From assembly GCA_950072225.1 (NCBI GenBank), contig CATMOP010000024.1, forward strand, positions 1-12,320: a DNA stretch of 12,320 bases, given 5' to 3'. Under the pieces are notes generated by a model. The model was not told the DNA's origin. It searched no databases and saw only the letters and a program-made list of their open reading frames with translations. The position numbers were made by a program, and so were the translations under genes. This stretch comes from an uncultured Nitrospina sp. GTDB lineage: Bacteria > Nitrospinota > Nitrospinia > Nitrospinales > VA-1. Below, piece after piece: positions 5,828 through 12,169 of the stretch (within the stretch, counting starts at the first letter, position 1; each line of letters opens with the position of its first letter).

Positions 5828-7378
5828 CTAGTGTTTGAAATGACGGGTGCCAGTAAACACCATAGCTATTTTTTGCTCGTTAGCCGCTTGCAAGACTTCC
5901 TCATCGCGAATGGAACCGCCAGGGGAAATGATGGCGGTGATTCCATTTTTTGCGGCTTCGTCAACCGAGTCCCGGAAGGGGAAAAACGCGTCCGAAGCCA
6001 TTACCGCTCCCTGTAAAGGTTTGCGTGCCTTCTCAACCGCAACGCGGGCAGAATCGACCCGGCTCATTTGACCCGCGCCGATACCAAGAATTTCCTGCTC
6101 TTTGGCATAAACAATGGCATTGGATTTAACATGTTTGGCTACAATCCAGGCGAATTTCATATCCTCCATTTCCCGGTCATCGGGTTTTCTTTCACTGGTC
6201 ACCTTGAGTTGGTCCTCAACATAAGTCAATGTATCCCGACTTTGGACCAACAAGCCCCCACCTATCTGCTTCAAGTCAAATTTTCCAGTATCTGCAGGAG
6301 ATCCCATTTCCGGCATCTGCATAAGGCGGATATTTTTTTTCGTGGCAAACAATTTCAATGCTTCCAGGTCAAATCCGGGTGCCACAACGGCTTCAACAAA
6401 GTTTTTAACGATTTCCTCCGCCGTTTGGGCAGTAACGGGTCGATTGAATCCAAGAATTCCTCCAAACGCTGATGCCGGGTCCACCTCACGGGCCGCAATA
6501 AATGTTTTTAATGGGTCTTCACCTATCGCCACACCGCATGGATTGGTGTGCTTGATAATCACTACCGCACCCTTATCAAATTCCTTGACCAACTCCCAGG
6601 CAGCATTCAAATCAATAAAATTATTAAAAGACAACTCCTTGCCTTGAAGTTGTTTGGCGGAAATAATCTCGGATGGCAAGGGAGAACTTTCTTTATACAA
6701 CGCAGCGGACTGGTGAGGGTTTTCGCCATAGCGGAGCTCCTGCACTTTATCAAACGGCTGGTTTAATATAGGAGGAAAACCATCATCCCATTTTTCGGTC
6801 AAATAGGTCGCTATCAAAGAATCATAACGCGCCGTATGTGCGAACGCATCCCGACACAACCGCCTGCGTGTATCCAGTGTCACGGCCCCTTCCCCAGACT
6901 TCATTTCATTCAAAACCTCGCTGTAGTCAGCCGGGTTCACAATCACCACCACATCTTTGGAATTTTTTGCCGCTGACCGGACCATTGCAGGGCCGCCAAT
7001 ATCAATATTCTCGATAGCATCTTCCAAAGAACAATCCTTTCGTGCTACCGCCTGCTCAAATGGATACAAGTTGATCACCACCAGGTCAATGGGCCGGATT
7101 CCATGATCTTCCATTGCCTTGATATGCTCTGGCACATCCCTGCGGGCCAGAATCCCGCCGTGGACTCGCGGGTGAAGTGTCTTGATCCTCCCATCCATCA
7201 TTTCAGGGAAACCGGTATAGTCGGATACCTGAATCACAGGGACTCCTCCCTTGCGCAACAAGTCGGCTGTGCCGCCGGTGGAAAGTATCTCGATACCGTA
7301 TTTCTGCAGTTCGAGAGCAAAATCCAATATACCGGTTTTATCCGATACACTTATCAATGCCCGTTGAATGGGTTTCAT
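5828..7378 (-). CDS. purH: Bifunctional AICAR formyltransferase / IMP cyclohydrolase
   Basis: This enzyme carries out the last two steps of de novo purine synthesis: formyl transfer from 10-formyl-THF to AICAR, then ring closure to IMP. The 516-residue length is standard. The N-terminal cyclohydrolase (MGS-like) part shows SDKTG (12-16), STGGTA (33-38), GRIKTLHPRVHGGIL (63-77) and ENIDIGGPAMVRSAAKN (123-139). The transformylase part shows RYGENPHQ (216-223), KHTNPCG (276-282) with the catalytic K276/H277, and DPASAFGG. The family ending FTGTRHFKH is intact. The start is taken as ATG at 7376-7378; a TTG directly before it would add one residue. No Shine-Dalgarno is visible. A 55-codon gene ends 21 bp upstream on the same strand and probably shares its transcript. 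Assignment is secure. Confidence 0.97.
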   Translation of the reverse strand: MKPIQRALISVSDKTGILDFALELQKYGIEILSTGGTADLLRKGGVPVIQVSDYTGFPEMMDGRIKTLHPRVHGGILARRDVPEHIKAMEDHGIRPIDLVVINLYPFEQAVARKDCSLEDAIENIDIGGPAMVRSAAKNSKDVVVIVNPADYSEVLNEMKSGEGAVTLDTRRRLCRDAFAHTARYDSLIATYLTEKWDDGFPPILNQPFDKVQELRYGENPHQSAALYKESSPLPSEIISAKQLQGKELSFNNFIDLNAAWELVKEFDKGAVVIIKHTNPCGVAIGEDPLKTFIAAREVDPASAFGGILGFNRPVTAQTAEEIVKNFVEAVVAPGFDLEALKLFATKKNIRLMQMPEMGSPADTGKFDLKQIGGGLLVQSRDTLTYVEDQLKVTSERKPDDREMEDMKFAWIVAKHVKSNAIVYAKEQEILGIGAGQMSRVDSARVAVEKARKPLQGAVMASDAFFPFRDSVDEAAKNGITAIISPGGSIRDEEVLQAANEQKIAMVFTGTRHFKH

Positions 7379-7399
7379 CAAAATAGAAAAACGTTAAGT

Positions 7400-7567
7400 T
7401 TACTGGGGAAGTTTTCTTTTGGGAGCCGGAGACTTCGATATAAGAAAGTCTGGGGTCAGTGCATTAATCAGCTTCAACACCCAGACTGGAAAAGAGCCGT
7501 AGGACTCCCAAAGTGCGGGTTCTTCTTTCGGGGATTGAGTTGTAGATTTTTTGGGATCGGTCATCAT
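7400..7567 (-). CDS. Small 55-residue protein directly upstream of purH
   Basis: Two adjacent ATGs (7567 and 7564) follow a strong Shine-Dalgarno, GGAGAGG at 7571-7577, 3 nt ahead of the first ATG. The 55-residue product begins MMTDPKKSTTQSPKEEPALW, has a hydrophobic middle (SFPVWVLKLINALTPDFLI, about 25-43), and ends in a basic tail (APKRKLPQ). I do not recognise a family. The length, the good ribosome binding site, and the position 21 bp before purH on the same strand argue for a real gene. The middle segment is too short and polar for a convincing membrane helix and may be amphipathic. Function unknown; it could also act as a leader peptide for purH. Confidence 0.6.
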   Translation of the reverse strand: MMTDPKKSTTQSPKEEPALWESYGSFPVWVLKLINALTPDFLISKSPAPKRKLPQ

Positions 7568-7656
7568 TCACCTCTCCATCATTAAAGGGTTCTGGCTCGG
7601 GATTCATGTGAAGTGCGAAGTCTACACTTTTTTACCCCATTTTAAAATAAAAATCC

Positions 7657-7843
7657 CCCCACTAGGCGTGGTGCCAGCGTGCAATAACCCCTCAAGCAAC
7701 CAAAGCCCTTGCGCACAGTTTAAAGCCAGCCCACGCCAGGAGGCAATGGAGCAGGAACTCATCAAGCCGAGTTATCCTATTGCTCCCCAATAAAAGCTAT
7801 TGCTAGTTGCCCCTGCGGCTAGCAGCCACCGGCCGCTGGTCGG
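7657..7843 (+). repeat. Intergenic repeat, full copy B
   Basis: This second complete copy lines up with copy A (1911-2088) along its length. It has the hairpin CCCCAC-TAGGC-GTGGTG (7657-7673, one stem mismatch), then GCAATAACCCCTCAAGCAAC, TTTAAAGCCAGCCCA and TCAAGCCGAGTTA. The 3' module follows, from GCTATTGC (7796) to the hairpin CCGGCC-GCT-GGTCGG (7829-7843). The single change in the last hairpin leaves a G-U wobble in RNA. The copy overlaps the 3' end of the minus-strand 603-codon gene, whose final seven residues and stop come from it. Confidence 0.8.
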
Positions 7844-9630
7844 GGGCTGGTTGAAATACAGAGTCCCTGGGCAAATTTCCAGTCCACAGGACGGGTCAGA
7901 TCAAGACTGCCAAACTGGACTTCAAGATTTTTAGAGCATTCGCGGAGCAAGTCCTGCAAACACGTCTTATCCAAGTCCGTCCAAGCCATGGGAGTTTTTA
8001 ACAATTCCTGCTCGAAGGAGGCGATGAGGTCTTCATTGCACACCTTTACCTCATCCTGAAAAATGCCTGGCAAAAAGATCATTTCCAGAAAACTCTTTGC
8101 CGCTCCATCAGAAAGCGGATCACAAGATATCCGCCCGAATAAAACATAATGCGCCAACGCTGTAGTCACCAAAGTTAAAAGGTTCATGGCATCCAGGGTA
8201 TCCGGGTAATCGAATTCTCCCAGCGAAGACGAAAATGTTGACTCGTTCAGTCCCAACCCCTGTCTTGCGAAACGACTGTAAAATTTCCACCGGTTTATAA
8301 AGTCATTGATAGCCTGGATATCTTTAATGGATTCCGGGTCCCGCCAGTTGAAGGGATCCTCTTCCTGAAGCATTTCAGCAACTTGTGGAAACCGAAAAAC
8401 CAAAGCTCCCAGCCTTTCCTTGTCCCCCGATGAAATAAAATATTCAATATAGGTACCATTTTCATTAATGAAGGTGCTTGCCGCAGATCGAACCTGTCTC
8501 AATTGTTGGTAACCCACCTGAAAAAATGACTGTATCCAAATCTTATCCAGCAAAGCGGCTCCCTTTTCAGGGTCTCCTTCTGCCCCCAGTTCCAAACCAA
8601 TGTTTATATAACCCAGTGTTTTTCGCAGAGCCCGGTGCCGGACATCCAGGGATGAAAGATCAAGTCCATCGGCAACTATGACCTTGTTGGCCAAGCACAC
8701 CAGTTCCCAACGCAGGGTTTCAAAGCGATTTTCATTTTCCAGCATAGCGAGACATTGGGTAAAAAAAAGGGTCTCATCTAAATGGGCTAGAGGGTATCGG
8801 GGAGAAAGCCTGAAGCGGCTTACGGGGAATTCTTGCAGTAAAGGCAGTTTTAATTTTAAAGCTTCCGAATCTAAACGGCTGTAAATACCCATCGCCTCTT
8901 GAAATTCAGGGATACCCCTTTCGGCGGTGCGGCTCACTCTCCATTGATAAGCTTTCTCTACCGTAATGGTAACAGGAAACCAGATCACCGCTTCCAGCAG
9001 GCTGTATAAAAGCTTTTGATCCTTTTCATAAAGTAAAAGCAAAAGTTTTCTGATTTCTTTACTGTTTTCCACTTTGAAAAAAATATCGTAGACTCCGTCA
9101 GGGGTAAAATGCTCCAGACCCTCCACCCCTTCATAAGTGTCAGTCATTTCATCCTGCTTATAGACTTTAAATAAGGCCTGAAACAATACTACCTTCTGGT
9201 CAAAATCCTCTCCCAAAAACCATTCCAGAGTTCCAGGATCTTGACATTGATCCAGCAAAACGATCCATTCCAAAGCCCGTTTAGGTTGGAACTTGTCACC
9301 CTGCCACCATTCCACATCAAAAATGTATTGGAGCTGATCCGGAGAAGCCATGGATAAAACTAGAAGGGAATCTTCTTTTCCTACTTCCTTAATTAAATTA
9401 TAAACCTCTTCCACAGGAAGGGACTGAGTCACCTCAACCGCTTTTTCGGAAAGTATGAGAAGATTCTGTTGGAGATGAGGATCAAGCCCAAGAATATACC
9501 GAACCTGCTCTTCCACAGACAGGCCGGACAAAATATCTTCCACCTTGCGTGGCTGGGTTTTCACCCAATCCACCGGAAATGGCAAGGTCTCCCCGCTAAA
9601 TGAATTCTCTTTTTTTATTTTATCGATCAT
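7819..9630 (-). CDS. DUF6178-like large protein of unknown function
   Basis: The 603-residue product has no signal peptide or clear membrane helix and looks soluble and mostly helical. The early block LSGLSVEEQVRYILGLDP (34-51), a helical VTQSLPVEEVYNLIKEVG (67-84) and SPDQLQYIFDVEWW (96-109) are what I associate with DUF6178 proteins of deltaproteobacteria and relatives. I assign this from memory of the family pattern, not a search. No catalytic motif is recognisable. The start is ATG at 9628-9630, 31 bp after the PgeF-like gene on the same strand, so the two are likely one operon. There is no evident Shine-Dalgarno. The last seven residues (RPAAGGC) and the TAG stop are encoded by the 3' hairpin of intergenic repeat copy B, so the native C-terminus may have been replaced. 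Confidence 0.75.
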   Translation of the reverse strand: MIDKIKKENSFSGETLPFPVDWVKTQPRKVEDILSGLSVEEQVRYILGLDPHLQQNLLILSEKAVEVTQSLPVEEVYNLIKEVGKEDSLLVLSMASPDQLQYIFDVEWWQGDKFQPKRALEWIVLLDQCQDPGTLEWFLGEDFDQKVVLFQALFKVYKQDEMTDTYEGVEGLEHFTPDGVYDIFFKVENSKEIRKLLLLLYEKDQKLLYSLLEAVIWFPVTITVEKAYQWRVSRTAERGIPEFQEAMGIYSRLDSEALKLKLPLLQEFPVSRFRLSPRYPLAHLDETLFFTQCLAMLENENRFETLRWELVCLANKVIVADGLDLSSLDVRHRALRKTLGYINIGLELGAEGDPEKGAALLDKIWIQSFFQVGYQQLRQVRSAASTFINENGTYIEYFISSGDKERLGALVFRFPQVAEMLQEEDPFNWRDPESIKDIQAINDFINRWKFYSRFARQGLGLNESTFSSSLGEFDYPDTLDAMNLLTLVTTALAHYVLFGRISCDPLSDGAAKSFLEMIFLPGIFQDEVKVCNEDLIASFEQELLKTPMAWTDLDKTCLQDLLRECSKNLEVQFGSLDLTRPVDWKFAQGLCISTSPRPAAGGC

Positions 9631-9661
9631 AGTTCTGCAATATTACAAACATAAAAATCCA

Positions 9662-10441
9662 TTATGGACGTAACATGATTGTTGAAAGGATCCTTCCTGT
9701 TTTTCCTTCGCGTCGATAGGAATACATTTTTGGGGTGGAACAACAAGTACAACGATCCATTGAAAAAATATTTTCCGGAAGAAGACCGGCTTTTTTACCT
9801 TCCATTTTATTCACCGCAATCAAATCGAGAAAGTATTTTCCAGACAAGCCAGACCGCAACCAACCCCTTTCATCAGGAAACATTTTTTTAAACGGTTGAA
9901 CGCAGTCCTCACCCACCTCATAACAACATCCTCCGATTGCTGGCCCAAAACCGGCTAACAGGTTTTCAGGGCGGGATCCATACACACGACCCATCTCCCT
10001 AACCACTTTAAAAAGAATGCCTTTTTCCGACCCCTTCCGGCCAGCATGAATGGCCCCAATCACTTTTAATTGCGGATCATAAATCAAAATGGGAAGACAG
10101 TCTGCGGTAAAAACCCCGATTGGCTTTCCAGGAATATGAGTCAACAAAGCATCGGCAGAATTTTTCATCGCCTCACTGAAAGTGAGGTCGGCATCATTCA
10201 AAATAAAAATTTTGTCGCCATGAACCTGGTTAACAAAAAAAAGGCTGCTATTTGTTATCCCGACGGATTCTAAAAATACCCTCAAATGATCTTTCGTTTT
10301 CCCAAAATCATCATTGCCTAAAAAACAAAAATCCTCAATTTCATCTCGATCGTTTTTGAAACAACGGGGGCTGATGGCATGAAATAATTCAGGAAATGTT
10401 TCGAACTGATTAAATTTTAACTTTTTGAGCAAAGTATTCAT
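9662..10441 (-). CDS. pgeF: PgeF/YfiH-type protein (laccase domain family, peptidoglycan editing factor)
   Basis: The 259-residue product belongs to the Cu-oxidase_4 (DUF152) family. Its E. coli member YfiH/PgeF removes wrongly incorporated L-Ser from UDP-MurNAc in cell-wall precursor synthesis; other members have been described as purine nucleoside enzymes. Family motifs are QVHGDKI (72-78), SADALLT (95-101), TADCLPILI (112-120), IGAIHAGRKG (128-137), GPAIGGCCYEVG (166-177) and the ending CTCC...YSYRREGKTGR (231-250). The metal-site residues H74, C115 and H132 are present. The usual HAGWRG reads HAGRKG here. The start is ATG at 10439-10441, with in-frame stops close upstream. AAGGAG (10464-10469) is 22 nt away, too far for a normal ribosome site. 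It heads a likely operon with the DUF6178-like gene. Family sure; which activity is not. Confidence 0.9.
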   Translation of the reverse strand: MNTLLKKLKFNQFETFPELFHAISPRCFKNDRDEIEDFCFLGNDDFGKTKDHLRVFLESVGITNSSLFFVNQVHGDKIFILNDADLTFSEAMKNSADALLTHIPGKPIGVFTADCLPILIYDPQLKVIGAIHAGRKGSEKGILFKVVREMGRVYGSRPENLLAGFGPAIGGCCYEVGEDCVQPFKKMFPDERGWLRSGLSGKYFLDLIAVNKMEGKKAGLLPENIFSMDRCTCCSTPKMYSYRREGKTGRILSTIMLRP

Positions 10442-10664
10442 AAAAAATTAATATTTTTTTAAACTCCTTAAAACATTCAGCAAATAAATTCAGTATACTC
10501 GCAAAAATTAAAAAAAACCAAACAAGGTGTTTTCCCCTTTATTTATGCGGGTTTCCCGAGGTTTTATCAAAACGGCACCTGTTAAAATCGTGTTCGTAAT
10601 TTTCACAGCAACTCAGCGGCAACTCAACGACATGGCTAAAACATTAATATTTCTTAATATTCGC
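10442..10664. other. AT-rich divergent intergenic region
   Basis: This gap separates the minus-strand pgeF start from the plus-strand promoter of the tiny lysine-rich gene. Its pgeF side has A- and T-tracts and the candidate -10 at 10492-10497. The remainder (about 10520-10660) shows no ORF, and I see no further convincing structure beyond AT-rich runs such as TTAATATTTCTTAATATT (10644-10661). Confidence 0.6.
10492..10497 (-). promoter_or_regulatory. Possible -10 element of the pgeF operon
   Basis: On the minus strand TATACT stands about 50 nt upstream of the pgeF ATG, in AT-rich DNA. The best upstream -35 candidate is the weak TTGGTT at about 18 nt spacing. The -10 is good but the -35 is poor, so this is only a candidate. 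Confidence 0.35.
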
Positions 10665-10692
10665 TTGACATCAAACGCTTATCGCATAGAAT
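10665..10692 (+). promoter_or_regulatory. Strong sigma70-type promoter of the lysine-rich peptide gene
   Basis: A perfect -35 TTGACA (10665-10670) and a -10 TAGAAT (10687-10692) are separated by 16 nt. Transcription would start near 10699, leaving a leader of about 53 nt before the ATG at 10752. It is the best promoter visible in the window. Confidence 0.72.
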
Positions 10693-10700
10693 GATAAGCG
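10676..10700. promoter_or_regulatory. Perfect 8-bp palindrome bracketing the -10 box (candidate operator)
   Basis: CGCTTATC (10676-10683) and GATAAGCG (10693-10700) are perfect reverse complements, separated by 9 nt that contain the -10 hexamer. Dyads placed over the core promoter are typical repressor sites. Because the second half reaches the expected transcription start, the full hairpin would not be in the mRNA, which favours a DNA-binding site over an RNA structure. Confidence 0.5.
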
Positions 10701-10726
10701 GTATTTGGGCGCTGAAACGAATACCG
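10699..10726 (+). promoter_or_regulatory. Leader hairpin that competes with the long inverted repeat
   Basis: CGGTATT (10699-10705) can pair locally with AATACCG (10720-10726) around a 14-nt loop, 14 nt ahead of the ribosome binding site. The same left-arm bases are needed for the long-range pairing with 10913-10938. Two mutually exclusive folds are therefore possible in the transcript. Confidence 0.4.
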
Positions 10727-10751
10727 ATATGACGTAAGAAAGGAGATCTTG

Positions 10752-10829
10752 ATGGCAACCAAGAAAAAAGCTAAGAAAAAAGCAACAAAGAAAAAAGCTA
10801 AGAAAAAAGCTAAAGCTAGAAGAAAATAA
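10752..10829 (+). CDS. 25-residue lysine/alanine-rich basic peptide
   Basis: ATG at 10752 follows AGGAG (10741-10745) with 6 nt spacing, the best ribosome site in the window. The peptide has 14 Lys, 2 Arg, 6 Ala, 2 Thr and the initiator Met, with no acidic or hydrophobic core residues. It is built from two copies of TKKKAKKKA (27-nt tandem repeat, 10758-10784 and 10785-10811) and a tail KAKARRK. It resembles the lysine-rich tails of bacterial histone H1-like proteins (Hc1/AlgP type) but lacks any folded domain. Nucleic-acid or ribosome binding is plausible by charge; the role is not known. A strong promoter with a palindrome stands upstream and an inverted repeat surrounds the unit. It is too short for most gene callers. 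That it could be a non-coding RNA gene with a chance ORF is less likely given the ribosome site and codon-phase repeat. Confidence 0.68.
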   Translation: MATKKKAKKKATKKKAKKKAKARRK

Positions 10830-10966
10830 AATAGATTGTTTAATTTTCTTTTCAGCCGATGCTGAGTGTAGTGAACTGACTCTCAATTCGTTTTCGAACG
10901 TATTAACCCATATCGTTTCAGCGCCCAATCAATACCGCCACCCCGCCCGCTAACCACCTGTTGTTA

Positions 10967-12169
10967 CTAGCCTTTTACCCCTATTTTTATGTAGGTAGAT
11001 TTTAGATAAAAAGCTTCCGGAAATGTTGCCGGATGGTCTTGGGCATGCCCCGTCCTGGCAATTTCTTCAAATTTTTTTCCTGCAGAACGAATTCCTATAT
11101 GCACCGCATCATAAAATTCAATTGCAGGCACGTGTACCGAGCAAGAAGCCGCAAATAGTACCCCGGACGTTACCCGTGCACCCGCTTGCACCAGCCTGGC
11201 ATAAGCCTCCAGCGCCTGGGTTTTATGTTTCTTCTTTCTTGCAAACGCCGGCGGATCCAATATCACCAAGTCAAAAAACCATTTTTCGGATTTTAATTGC
11301 TCCAGCATTTGGAACGCATCGCCTTCCTTTTGAACAAAAATTTCAGCTGGGAATGATTTTTCAGGAAAATTCAATTTCATGTTTCTCAATGATGTCTCCA
11401 AAGCAAATGGGTTACAGTCCACCTCCACCACCGACTTGCACCCACCGGCAAATGCGTAAACTGAGAACCCCCCCGAATAACTGAATACATTCAATACGGA
11501 TCGTCCTTTAGCCATTTCCCTGATTTTCAACCGATTTTCCCTTTGATCCAGGAAAAATCCGGTTTTCTGCCCTTCAACAACATCAGCCATAAACTTCAGC
11601 CCATTTTCCTTAAATTGCACCCAGCTCGAATTCCCGTGTCCATACAAAATCTGCCCATCCCTGTATGTGGAACCGGATTCCAATGATTTACCAACGTTTT
11701 GGGCTAATCGCAAAACCACCTGCCGACTCTGGAATTCTTTTTGAAATAACTCACAGAGATCATCCAGAAACGGAAACCAGCTTGTCGTATACAGTTTCAA
11801 GACCAGAGTATCTTCATAACGATCCAGTACCAACCCAGGGAACCCGTCACTTTCACCATTAATGACTCGATAGCCCGTTGTTCCCTGGTTTTCCAGTTCT
11901 TTCCTGATTATTTTAGCCGACCGCAGGCGTTCCAGAAAAAAGCACCCGTTAATTTCCCTCGGGTTTCCCAAGTTCAACACTCTAAAACAAAGATCCGAAC
12001 AGGGATCCCATAAACCCACCGCCAGAAAACGGTTATTATGATCGTAAATCACTCCCAGGTTTTCCTGGCTTCCGTCGGGAATTTGGTTTTGAATCTGATA
12101 CTTGAAAACCCAAGGATACCCTTTTCGGATTTTTCCCTGTAGCGTTTTGGATATCTGAATCTTAATCAT
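10967..12169 (-). CDS. RlmI-like class I SAM-dependent rRNA methyltransferase
   Basis: This is a SAM-dependent methyltransferase of the RlmI/RlmK-C group. E. coli RlmI makes m5C1962 in 23S rRNA. The order is an N-terminal PUA-type RNA-binding region (about 1-70), the linker block INGESDGFPGLVLDRY (103-118), then the Rossmann domain. GQKTGFFLDQREN is at 200-212, the SAM-binding VLNVFSYSGGFSVYA at 225-239, the motif-IV region LVILDPPAFARKK at 301-313, and SCSVHV at 342-347 with the expected catalytic C343. The conserved end (DHP...PEAFYLKSTYIKI) is intact. At 400 residues it matches the family length (E. coli RlmI is 396). The ATG overlaps the stop of an upstream reading frame (ATGA, 12166-12169), suggesting coupled translation; no Shine-Dalgarno is seen. 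The exact target base is inferred. Confidence 0.92.
   Translation of the reverse strand: MIKIQISKTLQGKIRKGYPWVFKYQIQNQIPDGSQENLGVIYDHNNRFLAVGLWDPCSDLCFRVLNLGNPREINGCFFLERLRSAKIIRKELENQGTTGYRVINGESDGFPGLVLDRYEDTLVLKLYTTSWFPFLDDLCELFQKEFQSRQVVLRLAQNVGKSLESGSTYRDGQILYGHGNSSWVQFKENGLKFMADVVEGQKTGFFLDQRENRLKIREMAKGRSVLNVFSYSGGFSVYAFAGGCKSVVEVDCNPFALETSLRNMKLNFPEKSFPAEIFVQKEGDAFQMLEQLKSEKWFFDLVILDPPAFARKKKHKTQALEAYARLVQAGARVTSGVLFAASCSVHVPAIEFYDAVHIGIRSAGKKFEEIARTGHAQDHPATFPEAFYLKSTYIKIGVKG

Larger units (their letters stand above)
10698..10938. repeat. Long inverted repeat enclosing the lysine-rich peptide gene
   Basis: The left arm (10698-10720) begins GCGGTATT and continues TGGGCGCTGAAACGA. The right arm (10913-10938), read on the minus strand, gives GCGGTATT, three extra bases GAT, then TGGGCGCTGAAACGA. 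Apart from the 3-nt insertion the arms match completely. They enclose about 190 bp including the leader and the 25-codon gene. In RNA they could fold the whole message into one long stem. In DNA they could be the ends of a small element, but no clear target-site duplication is seen. Confidence 0.65.

Noticed and set aside
5601..5831. 76-codon plus-strand frame between the response-regulator relic and purH
   Set aside because: It passes through repeat copy D and shows no ribosome site or domain.
7103..7585. 160-codon plus-strand frame over the purH start and the small gene
   Set aside because: It overlaps two better-supported minus-strand genes and has no domain features.
10671..10928. 85-codon minus-strand frame over the lysine-rich gene, rich in Phe, Leu and Ser
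   Set aside because: It is the antisense of the lysine codons (AAG/AAA read as CTT/TTT); it has no ribosome site, and the plus strand has promoter, ribosome site and phase-keeping repeats.
11023..11484. 153-codon plus-strand frame inside the RlmI-like gene
   Set aside because: It is a shadow of the methyltransferase; proline- and low-complexity-rich with no recognisable domain.
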